In this document: positions 54,600 to 64,000 of the stretch, piece by piece
Position numbering within the stretch: position 1 is the first letter of the stretch
How the letters are laid out: every line of letters begins with the position of its first letter
Source of the DNA: Pomphorhynchus laevis
Taxonomy: Eukaryota > Acanthocephala > Palaeacanthocephala > Echinorhynchida > Pomphorhynchidae
Direction of reading: 5' to 3'
Assembly (NCBI GenBank): GCA_012934845.2
Contig: WNNJ02001297.1
Coordinates: 1 to 64,000, forward strand
Length of the DNA: 64,000 nt
The notes under the pieces: generated by a model
What the model was told of the DNA's origin: nothing
What the model saw: only the letters and a program-made list of their open reading frames with translations
Database searches by the model: none
Translations under genes and position numbers: made by a program

Positions 54600-57500
54600 C
54601 AACCTGTGTTTTCGAACGAAGAACAACAAGAGACTTATTTTTACAATATCGGCCTAAGAACGCTTTCCTTCTTTCGATCGTTGCGTCATCGTCACAAATA
54701 TCACTCTTTCCACATCTTTATCTCCACAAGCACGTCTCGATTACGATGTTTCTGCATTCAGATCCATCCTCTCGTTTCTTGTTCCTGCAGATAAACCATC
54801 CTTTTTCAACAACATATCTCTTCTCGCATTCATCCGCATAAATAAATCTTCTCAATCTAATACTTCATATCCCCTATCCTATAAATTGTTTTCAAGCGCG
54901 TCTTCTGTCCTCTCCCAACGATTTAAACTAATGTCCTCTTCAGCCACTCGCATTTTCTCCGATCGCACCACCCCCGAAATCGCTCAACTCTCATCTGCCC
55001 GCATCAAAAAACGCCATCGCAAGGAAAACGGCGAAACATCTCTCTCGATCCGAAACTGACGGAAATTGTCAAGTTGTCCACACCCGCCCGAAAATTCGAT
55101 GGCGCTCTATCTCCCCTATATGTATTCTCCACTAGCCCCTATCACCACCACACAAGGTTTCCGCCTCGGCGTCCTCAACACTAGATATATTCTCAATAAA
55201 TCCGATCTCATCCTCAACTTATTCACTAAGCAATCTATCGATCTCTATTGCCTCACCGAATCTTAGCACTCCGATTCCGACGACCTTTCCATCCGCCGTT
55301 TGCTCTCTGCTGGTTGCTCACTAGTCAAATCCGCTCGCCCCCTCAGCAAATTCCCTTCTAAATTCTCTAATCATAACGGCATTGTCGCATTCGCCCGTCA
55401 CCCCGCGTCTATTTGCAAAATCACTTCCCCTTTCAGTCCTTGCTCTTTTGAACTGCTCACTTGTCGTTCTTCTAACCCGATCACTCTAGATCTCGCCATT
55501 GTATACCGTCCTGATTCATCAGTTCCTACATTTTTTTACCGAACTCGCACTGTTCTCTCTCCTCAATTCCTTCAATCTATCTTGGCGACTTCAACATCAG
55601 CTTCGACCGCCCCGCTTCTACCGAGTTTATCCAGTTCATCAACATTCTATCCAACTATAACTACAAACCCATCTCCACTGCCCCACACATATCCTTGGCG
55701 GGGCACTCGACATCACCGCTGTCCCCGATCATCTTGCTAACTACACCTCACTGTTCATCTTCAATCCTGGTGTACCCGGTCACTTAATCGTCACCCTTGA
55801 TCTCACTTACAACCACACCCTTCCTCACACACCTACAATCCTACGTCGCCCTTGGAGAAATCTTGACATTATCCGCTCTGCCTTTCTCAAATCGTCTCTA
55901 TCCTATCCCAAAATAGCATATTCCTCTTCTCACGATCTCGCCTTTATTTTCGACTCTGAACTCACATCCACTCTCGATCTTCTATTGCCCTTCAAGACTC
56001 ACCCACACCGTCGCTTGCACCGTGCCCCATGATTTAACATCCAATGCCTACTCTCAAAGCGTCGTCTCCGCCATGCTTTTCGAGTCTATCACCGCTCTCT
56101 CAGACGTGCTTTCCGCTCGATCACTATGTCTTTCCGTGATTCCTATCTTGCTCTTCGCCGGTCTCATCTCAACCTACTACGTACCAAATGCAACTCCTTC
56201 TGTCAGCATAAAATCATCACTTTATTCAACTCTAAGACTCTCTGGCATACTTTTAACTCAATCCCTGCTCGCTCCTCTTCGCCGTGCAACATCAATGCCA
56301 ATGATTATTCGTCATTTCTCCAGACTAAAGTATCCACGTTGCTCTCTCACACCCCGGTCTCCATTCTATCCCACTCTGATCCGCCTAGCCTCATCCTCTT
56401 GGAACTCTTTCATTTTCTCCCTGTCTCATCTACCGAAGTATCATCTGTCATCATTTCCTTGATCAACAAAACCTCACCTGCCGATCCCCTGTCTACTCAC
56501 ATACTAAAATCCATATGCTCATCGATATCCTTTTTTTCTCACAACCTTGTTTAAGTCATCCATCCGCAGTCGTATCTTCCCTTCATACTGGAAATCCGCA
56601 ATCGTTCGTCTCCTCCTTAAGAAACAATCGCTCGACCCCTCCCTTCCTTCTAGCTATCGCCCCATTTCACTACTCCCTACTCTTTCTAAGCTCTTAAAAC
56701 GCCTCATCTTAATACAGATCAACGCTTATCTCTCCTCATCCAATCTGTACCCTCCTTTCCAATCCTCTTTTCGCTCTAATCACTCCACAGAAATCGCCTG
56801 CATGAAAGTTTACAACGACTTATTCGTTTCTTGAGACAAGGCTCTATATAGTGTTTTCATCTCCCTCGATCTCTCCTCCGCATTCGACATTGTCGATCAC
56901 TCTGTCCTCCTTTCTCGCCTTCGTTATGATAACGGCTTTTCTTCCTCCTCTGTAGCATGGTTTGCCTCATATCTATCCGACCGTTCCTTTCGCGTTTGTT
57001 CAAATTCATCATCCCCCCTTCCATCCATATTTTGTGCGGGGTCCCACAAGGTTCAGTCCTAGGTCCTCTCCTCTTCTCTCTTCTACTCGGCGATCTCTCT
57101 CCGTTTATCAAACCTTACTCCTTTAACGTCGTACAATACGCCGATGACATCCTCATCTATGATCATGCGCCCACCCATTGCATACACGATATCGGCATTT
57201 CTGCCTCCAACTATCTTTCCTCCATCTACAAACGTCTCTCCAATATCCATCTCGTTCTAAACCCCGACAAGTCTAAAATAATGTTGTTCCTTCCCCGTCT
57301 ACCTAACATATCTCCTCCCACTGTATCTTTTGCATCATCAATCATCCCCGTAGTCCACAATCTCACTTTCTTAGGATTCCATTTCAATGATCACATTTCC
57401 TATAAACCCTTTGTCAGCGACAAGGTCCGCTCGTATAACTTAATTATCCGTGACATTCGCCGTATCCGCACCCTTATCGACTTCCGTTCCTGTATCTTCT

Positions 57501-58040
57501 TTTATCGCTTCTTTTCCATAAAAGTGATCACTGCCTCAGCCTTTTCTCCAATTCTCCAAAATTTATCATCCTACCCCTACAACGCATCATCAACTCCCCG
57601 TTCGAGTGCTCATACGTTTTCGTCGCTTTGACCACACATCCACATATCTTGCTTTACTCTCCTGGCCTATCATCCACATCTGCATACAACTCCGCCTTCT
57701 CTTCGTAACTTTTCGTTTCATCTCTCTGGGCTTTCCATCGTTCATCCACCTCCCTTCCTTAGACAACACTCCCCCACCTCTCTAACACTGCGTTCCCGTA
57801 ATTCCCTCTTACTCTACGTTTCCAATTACTCTAACAACTATGGTTTTCCGATCCTTCCTTGTCATCAACCCGCTCGCCTGGAATCAGCTCCCACTCGACG
57901 TCCGCCGCGCTACCTCCTTTATTGCATTCAAATGCCGCCTCAGTACCCACCTTCTCGAAACATGATTAAGATTTTGTAGATTTTGTTGTTGTGGTGGTCA
58001 AGTAAGCGTGCGCCGGCACGCATTTGCCACGTAAAAATAA
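54600..58040 (+). mobile_element. CR1/jockey-like LINE, youngest of three copies
   Basis: C-rich coding strand. Endonuclease: GFRLGVLNTRYILNKSDLI (about 55,155), LYCLTES and LGDFNISFDRP (about 55,584). APWFNIQCLLSKRRLRHAF (about 56,020) links to the [89 protein letters not shown] and VVQYADDILIYDH (about 57,125). It ends WNQLPLDVRRATS near 57,900, then a 3' UTR with a GCGTGCGCCGGCACGC hairpin. Stops and frameshifts separate the blocks, but all domains are present. Confidence 0.85.
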
Positions 58041-58059
58041 ATCATTTTTTATATCATCA

Positions 58060-58545
58060 ATGTATCAAACATATTTAATATCTTCATATAATTTAGATTT
58101 ATTTTTACATAGTTATGAATAAATTTATATTTTTAAAAGCTTAAAAATGAGTCAGCTATAATTGGGCTACTATTACCTCCTATTAGGACACCTTTTATTT
58201 GTCTAAATATAGGTAAATAATGTATAATAAATATATAAATATATAATGCATAAAATAAATTGTATATAATAAATAATTTTAAATAATGTTGATTTATCAA
58301 AATATTTAAGGATTCTATTAAATTTATATTTACTTGATGGTTTAATTTTTGTTAGATATGCGTTAATGTTATTATAACATATATATGTATAGTTTTTTCC
58401 TAATATAAGATTAATTAATTTTTCTAATGCATCTTTAATATCCGCTATATCTAGATTTGTTTAAAGCGTACTAAAATCGTACGTATTTATATTCTGAAAA
58501 TTTATTCCTTTTGTTCATTAATTCCTAGTGTTTTATACCAATTAT
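58060..58545 (-). mobile_element. Penelope-like RT fragment (subfamily with insertion)
   Basis: Minus strand. It carries the RT stretch from about NINTYDFSTL to the Y-I-D-D neighbourhood, with the same AT-rich insertion before the K-G-V-P block as in the copy at 60.6-61.3 kb. The two are probably close relatives. Truncated at both ends. Confidence 0.75.
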
Positions 58546-58584
58546 GGGAAGTTCTCCCATCGCAATTAATGTCTCCGTCAATTA

Positions 58585-58880
58585 TTTTTGCTTGTACAAG
58601 ACCAGCGAACGATTCAAAACAAGATCACCCGCAACTATAGATGTATGTTGTTGCTTTAAGTTATGACCATGTTCATCTACTACAATTCCTTGCTGATTCA
58701 TCTGCAGTCTCATATACCATCCGGTTTTAACAGTTAGGCGCTTTACAATTGAAATAATTGCTACCTCTATGCCGACAGACAATTTTACAGACTACCGACT
58801 CTGCGTTACAGCTACAGCACTTAGATTGAGTTGATTGGACTCCTCGGGGCATGGCAAACCTCGCTTTGGTAGGCAGAAAA
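58585..58880 (-). mobile_element. CXC LINE, N-terminal fragment
   Basis: The minus strand from about 58,853 reads MPRGVQSTQSKCCSCNA then VVCKIVCRHRGSN, NCKAPNC, the CXC finger of this LINE group with one Cys position changed. It is followed by VKRLTVKTGWYMRLQMNQ. It is only the first about 90 codons. Confidence 0.7.
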
Positions 58881-58934
58881 TGAAATGTAATCATTTTCTG
58901 TCGGTGTATAATCATTTTCCGTCAGTGTTGATGT

Positions 58935-59895
58935 CGATGGCTATCGTTGTTTATCGTCGATGTAATAATGCCAAATCAAAATTACAAATATTTGTTATAT
59001 GCGTATTCACATATAAAATTGCGACCCATTGTTTTAGAAAAATATTTGTGTATATATGGAACAAAAATAGATATGCGATGAAATTAGCACAACCGAAATG
59101 AAAAGAACATTCTGAAACAATAAGCAATATTTCTAAAGTTTATTTATAATAGGAAACGATAAAAAATTTAAATATTATATATTGTAATATAAACAATTAA
59201 ATTCTTAGTAAATATTAACATAAGTATCAATATTTAATAATAAACAGTTTACTTTTAATTGCGTCAAAATATAAAAACCTACTTAAATACTTTCTAAGCG
59301 TCACCCCAATGAAAAGGCATACATATCTCATTTCATTAGGAATTCAAATACTACCGTGTTCGTTGACATACTTTTGAAATAATTTTAAAGAAAAATAATT
59401 TTAACAAATAATATAAATAATATTTTCAAAACATGTATCAATTTAGAAGGAAAGTTTTCGTTTTACTCTATATTTACCAAGTATTTGTATATTTGCTATA
59501 CAATGAAAAAAGTATATGTTTTCAACATTACATTAAATAATGACCTAAAATAATAACTGTCTGCCAGAATTTGGCTAAATTGTACAAATCTTGACAGAGA
59601 TGTTCAGAAATAATTCACAATTTTATATTGTTCCTTAATTATTGTATTAAAAATATTTATTAACCATTTCATCATTTGTAACTTTAACAATTATTCAAAT
59701 TAAAAATTAATCCTTGCATTAGAAAATTAAAAATATTAATAAACTATAATTTATTAACTTTAAATTAATTGTACACTTGTGATCTGTCACTGTATACATT
59801 ATACATGAATGATATATCGAACAAGAAGCACGTTCACTTATTATTTATAATTTAAAGTTTAAAATTTTAAAGAAATTCTCTAAATTTTCTTTAAG
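58935..59895. other. Intron, nothing recognised
   Basis: AT-rich end of the 14.5-kb intron. No repeat family was identified. Confidence 0.5.
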
Positions 59896-60049
59896 AGTGT
59901 TATATGGCGAAGAATACTGTATTGATGACCCTGTCAAAATTCCAACTCCATATGGTGGTCGGCTTATATGGACTTTACCAGGAAAAACAAAAGTTGTTGT
60001 TCATTTAAAAGATAAATTATTGTGTCGTCATAAAAAAAGGTGGAGTCAA
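59896..60049 (+). CDS. CHS: Chitin synthase exon: catalytic domain
   Basis: Acceptor TTTTCTTTAAG, donor GTAAGT. It reads (R)VLYGEEYCIDDPVKIPTPYG then GRLIWTLPGKTKVVVHLKD and RHKKRWSQ. TPYGGRL-W-TLPGKTK and H-L-K-D-K ... K-R-W-S-Q are near-invariant in animal chitin synthases. It completes the Arg split at 45,372 and ends in phase 0. The next family segment (V-M-Y-M-Y-Y-L-L-G) was not found before the window's end. Confidence 0.93.
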
Positions 60050-60069
60050 GTAAGTCAATCTAGCTTGTA

Positions 60070-61290
60070 ATAGCATATCAGCTAACTGTTTCTGTATTTT
60101 ATATTATTGATAAATTATTAAAAATAACTCTAAATGAAAATTAAATAATTAAACGATAAATAATTAAATAATTATAAGAAATTATAAATAATAAATAATT
60201 GGGATATAAGATTATATATAATTTGTATAAAGCTAAAATAAAAAGTTGAAATTTCAAATAAAAGTCAATATTTGTGAATTGACTACTAAATAATAGACGT
60301 TGTATCATAATAAGGATTAGAGGTTATCAGGAACATCTGCTATGTAATCATGTTTCGGAATCTATTTCTAAAAATCAAGATAGCAGAAGTACCAAATACG
60401 TACAAATGACTTATTTCCTTTGATGAAACTTGATTATCAAGTATCTTGCTCTAATACAGAGTGTTATATTTATTACCATCCATAAACATTATCCGCCCAT
60501 AATTTTAATTTTTTTAATATTATTGTCTTAATTTATAGATTTGAATATTTTATGTTGAATAATATTATTATAGTAAATATTAAATTATTTCTAATATTTA
60601 ATTATTTAAATGATTTTGAATAAATACAATATCGTTACATATTGTTGCAATTCTTAAAATTTCATTATTTAATGTATTATATTTTATATTATATGGTATG
60701 CATGAATGCTCATGCAAAAATATGTTTCTTGTAAATTTAAATATGTCACCTTTACGATATAAATTAATAGTAGTTTTAGTTAATGTTAATTTAATGTTCA
60801 TATCTAGATATACACCTTCTTTATCATTAATATTAGTTTTGTTAAGAATAAGGCTTTCTGGATAAATTTGTTCACTAATTGAATAAAAATTATTAGAATT
60901 AAATACACATATATCATCAATGTATCGAAACATATTTAATATCTTCATATAATTTAGATTTATTTTTCCACAGTTATGAATAAATTTATATTTTTGAAAG
61001 CTTAAAAATAAGTCAGCTATAATTGGGCTACTATTACCTCCTACTGGGACACCTTTTATTTGTCTAAATATAGATAAATAATGTATAATAAATATATAAA
61101 TATATAATGCATAAAATAAATTGTATATAATAAATAATTTTAAATAATGTTGATTTATCAAAATATTTAAGGATTTTATTAAATCAATATTATCCACATA
61201 TTTATATTTACTTGATGGTTTAATTTTTGTTAGATATACGTTATAGTTATTATAACATATATATGTATAAAAATATATACCTTAAAAAAA
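60070..61290 (-). mobile_element. Penelope-like RT element with tail, minus strand
   Basis: The tail lies at 60,075-60,440 (plus-strand start ATATCAGCTAACTGTTTCTG). An open RT frame of 199 codons at 61,197-60,598 carries FRQIKGVPVGGNSSPIIADL, MFRYIDDICVFNSNNF, KEGVYLDMNIKLTL and HEHSCIPYNIKYNTL. Before the K-G-V-P block there is an extra hydrophobic stretch (LFIIYNLFYALYIYIFIIHY) not seen in the 43 kb copy. It is inserted just after the host exon at 60,049, so it lies in the next chitin synthase intron. Confidence 0.85.
60300..60430 (-). ncRNA. Structured RNA tail, partly degraded
   Basis: The minus strand keeps the 5' hairpin strands (TACGTATTT) and P2 (CTGCTATC with CATAGCAG, one mismatch). 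P1 no longer pairs well. Confidence 0.5.
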
Positions 61291-61329
61291 GTTTGAGAAA
61301 TAATAAACATACAATATATTCGAGCTTTC

Positions 61330-63580
61330 ACTATTAATCAGCTTGCTAAACATTTAACATATGCCCAGAGGAAAATCCACATCTCAACCACGATGTTGCA
61401 ATTGTAACGGAAACAGGGCTGTTTGTCAAGGTTGCCGATGTGGAAAAATGAATATAAAATGTGTTGATTGTCTGGCTCCTTATTGCAGGAATCGCCAACA
61501 ATTACAGAAATTTGGAGGTGCCGACCCCGCACTACCAATCGACAGCCAAACACGAATGTTGATATCCCATGTCAAGTGCCAATTACTGATAAAAGTACAA
61601 GGGGTACTTCAACTCAAGAATCCCAAGTAGAGAACTAACGTGTTCATGAATCGACAAGAAATGAACACTCTAATACTGTCGAATATAGAGATACGTTTCG
61701 TCCTACGTATAGACATGATCTTGCTAGTGCATATTTGGAGGTCATCGGTTGGCGTCCTAATCTCTTACATTACCCCTCTGCAAAGATAGTGATATGTTCA
61801 TCGATCTGATTGGTGAAAAATACAAAAAGGTCGCGGATAAGTTAGACGGAGAGTACTTGGCATTATAAGAAGTTACGGTAGTATGTTAGTGCCCACTTCA
61901 ACGAATTCCAACACGGAAGGTGCAATTGTTAAGGAAAACGCTAAAAAGACGCCTTACACTATGGCACAGCGGTCAACTTCAGAACTTACTGGACGAAGCT
62001 CATGTACTCCAACGAAAATGTATATTAAATACCAACATAGTCAAACGTGTTGACTGGAAAACACGCTTCTCGTCATTGATCAAATCTGGCAATACCACTG
62101 CTGCGATCAAAATCCTGGAACAATCGGACACAGTCGATTGTCCGATATTTCATTGGGACGATGATTTCAACGGACGTAGTGTACGTGATATATTAAGTGA
62201 AATGCATTCGGAGGGCATGAACGCTAACCAGGAAGCATTGCTGCAAAGGCCACTGCTAAATTGTGTCGTTCATCATGACGCTGTCTTTACTGTGATAGAC
62301 GCGGACCATATAATTGCTGTTACCTTGAAGACTCGTGGAGGTGCTGGACCATCAGGGGTCACTGCCTATGAGTTCAAGCGAATGTTAACGACATTCAAGA
62401 CACATTCACGAAATTTGGCGGAGATAATCTCGCGTTTGGCATTTCGGATTGCGACGGATAAAATGGATTTTGAGGTGTTGGAAGCTTTGATCTCATCACG
62501 CCTCATCCCATTGAACAAAAATCCTGGCGTCAGACCTATAGGGATAGGAGAGGCACTATGAAGAATCACATATAAAACATTTGGGACTGTAGTCAAGTCT
62601 GACCTTCAAAGATGTCAGTTGAGAAAAAACAAGTATATGCGGAAAAATTACAGACGGTTGCTGCTTCCCCAGATAGATTTAAGTCGCATTTGCTCACATT
62701 CGCATCTGAAAGTGGCGCGTCCTTGTGGCTCAATGCTTTCAATGCAACAAATACTTGCAAACGACTGAACACTCAAGAATTCCACGATGCAATTTCTGCT
62801 TGCTATGGATTGGAACTAGTTGAGTCTCCAGCTCACTGTGCATGTTGTTCCGTTTTCAATATATGCCATGCACTATCGTGTAGCACCGGAGGAACTTCAA
62901 TAATTCAGCATGATATAATAAGAAATTTGATTGCAAGTAAGCTTGAAAAAGTGTGTAAAGACATCTCAATAGAACTATAGCTACGGCCTGTCCCAATTGA
63001 TTGTCGATTCTCCAACACTACAACTTGCAGAAACTCTTGTGCGAGGTCCGACATTGCTTGCTGTAATTTTTTCCGAGGCTTGATGGTGTGATCCTAGTTG
63101 GATATATGTTTTTTCAACCCAATGGCGCCATCGTACTCTCACATCACCCCGATCATCAGTCACGCATATCACTCTACAAGGAAGTTCGCAAAATATGGAC
63201 AACGCATTGCTGAAGTTGAAAGAGCAACTTTCATTCCCGTGATATTTTCAACAAGCCGGAGCATTGGAGCAGAAGCACGGCAATTGTTGAGGTGGATTGC
63301 AGCCAAGTCTTCAACTTCATTGAAGTTGCCATACTCTGAGAGTATCCGACGCATTCGCTCAGATATAAGTTTAACCCTTGCGTTTGCTGCCTCAATGTGT
63401 ATAGGAGTGACCAGAATGTCAGTTAGAAGCCAAACAGCAAGTAGGTGATGTATGAACGTGACGATTGCCTCATAAAGCACGACGAAGAGAACTGCTCGTA
63501 TCATACAGGCGTCCACCTCAGAAGTATAAAAGAACACGAATTTGTAATACTACTTAGTTTTCTGTTTTTGTTTATTTAAT
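61330..63580 (+). mobile_element. CXC LINE copy with RT core deleted
   Basis: Same LINE group as 4.4-7.8 kb. The N-terminal finger is at 61,361 (MPRGKSTSQPRCCNCNGN). A spacer frame at 61,920-62,561 has TLKRRLTLWHSGQLQNLL, GGAGPSGVTAYEFKRM and NPGVRPIGIGEAL. The C-terminal region has SGASLWLNAFNATNTCK, AHCACCSVFNICHALSC, YGQRIAEVERATFIPVIF, and ends near 63,448. The tail is AT-rich. Confidence 0.85.
61361..63448 (+). pseudogene. CXC LINE ORF lacking RT motifs A-C
   Basis: After GIGEAL and about 15 further codons (FGTVVKSDLQ), the reading jumps to the region C-terminal of the RT (KYMRKNYRRL, or MSVEKKQVYAEKLQTVAASP in the next frame). About 290 codons covering motif A, motif B and the YADD box are therefore missing. 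The deletion point is near 62,605. Stops interrupt the remaining parts near 61,628 and 62,560, with further stops in the C-terminal region. It could not supply its own reverse transcriptase. Confidence 0.75.
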
Positions 63581-63599
63581 CTATATATAAAAATAAAAT

Positions 63600-64000
63600 A
63601 AAATATAAAAAATATTTAACATTTAAAAAAATTTAATCTACATTGATAACCTTTTGGTAGCATTTTCCTAAATTCACAATTTCAATTAATTCTAGATTTT
63701 GTCTACATATGAGTTCATTTATTTTATCAAAATTAATTCTAGATGATGTGTACATATATGTTCATTTAGTTTATCAAAATTAAGACTATTGCAATTGCAT
63801 TCTCTGTCTGTTATGTTTCTAATATCATCATTACACATAGATTTCAATTCTTTATTATAATTACAAATTTTCCGTCTTAATGGCGTAACAGCTCATACCT
63901 TATTTTAGAAATATATTTACTTAAATCTGATCATATTATTTCTTTACTTTTAGAATTATTTACAAGTTTGCCATATTTATATCATCTATACATTTATTAA
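63600..64000 (-). mobile_element. Penelope-like element, part upstream of RT
   Basis: The minus strand reads KICNYNKELKSMCNDDI then ECNCNSLNFDKLNEHICTHH. The C-N-C motif followed by the H-stretch is the segment upstream of the RT in this Penelope-like group. It continues beyond the window. A 52-bp direct duplication lies at about 63,690-63,790 (two copies of TTAATTCTAGAT ... TTTATCAAAATTAA). Confidence 0.5.

Larger units (their letters stand above)
3970..60049 (+). other. CHS: Span of host gene: myosin-motor chitin synthase
   Basis: One host gene runs left to right across most of the window. Exons recognised by family motifs carry, in order, myosin motor pieces (switch II region, converter), a linker, an N-terminal multi-membrane region with the GWWE motif, and the start of the chitin synthase glycosyltransferase domain (CATMWHE, WFDDAF, TPYGGRL, KKRWSQ). 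Chitin synthase is a membrane enzyme that polymerises N-acetylglucosamine from UDP-GlcNAc. A fused N-terminal myosin motor is known in molluscs and related animals. From 28,992 to 60,049 twelve exons join with consistent codon phase. Introns are either about 50 bp or many kb and packed with retroelements. The 5' end (P-loop) and 3' end (catalytic core, later membrane segments) were not found. The upstream motor exons are less certain than the chitin synthase exons. Confidence 0.8.

Overview
The window is AT-rich animal nuclear DNA. Its only host gene is one very large, intron-rich gene read left to right, and almost everything else is dead or dying retroelements. The gene is a fusion of a myosin motor-like domain to a chitin synthase, an architecture known from molluscs and other lophotrochozoans, so a lophotrochozoan host is the best guess (inference). 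I placed exons by reading for conserved family motifs and for splice sites with matching phase. Motor exons are scattered from about 3.97 kb (an 'LLG' helix piece) through 15.5-15.9 kb (switch II region), 23.2-23.8 kb and 28.99-29.59 kb (converter). A linker follows at 30.63-30.86 kb. The chitin synthase part begins with a multi-membrane exon at 32,565-33,861 and continues at 39,785, 39,991, 44,677, 44,806, 45,199 and 59,896. From 28,992 to 60,049 twelve exons join without a phase conflict. The motor P-loop and the catalytic Asp/QRRRW part were not found and should lie outside the window or in unread pieces.

The introns are of two kinds. Some are tiny (46, 49, 54, 64, 70 bp). Others are swollen by elements: 5.9 kb, 4.6 kb and 14.5 kb in the chitin synthase half, and larger ones in the motor half. 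The swollen introns hold several groups. (1) LINEs with an N-terminal Cys-rich CXC finger and a C-terminal restriction-like endonuclease lie at 4.4-7.8, 7.8-8.3 (inverted), 18.1-20.35, 58.6-58.9 and 61.3-63.6 kb. (2) A second set of restriction-like-endonuclease LINEs lies at 35.0-38.2, 45.5-49.1 and 50.3-51.3 kb. (3) CR1/jockey-like LINEs with an apurinic endonuclease lie at 10.1-11.8, 20.4-21.4, 21.4-22.6 (minus), 51.6-54.0, 54.1-54.5 (minus) and 54.6-58.0 kb. (4) Penelope-like elements are of two sorts. GIY-YIG-bearing pieces lie at 0.1-0.6, 8.6-9.7 and 42.3-42.7 kb, with a related RT piece at 9.8-10.0 kb. An abundant RT family with conserved 3' tails has about 15 pieces. (5) Fold-back and MITE-like elements, tandem repeats, a tRNA-like relic and an Hsp90 retro-pseudogene make up the rest.

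The most interesting non-coding signal is in the 3' tail of the abundant Penelope-like family. It holds a compact pseudoknot with compensated base changes between copies, preceded by a covarying hairpin. This is a structured RNA of unknown role, with strand order like that of HDV-type ribozymes. A second theme is that LINEs of different groups carry short tandem repeats just upstream of their first ORF. No bacterial-type genes, CRISPR arrays or rRNA genes were seen.
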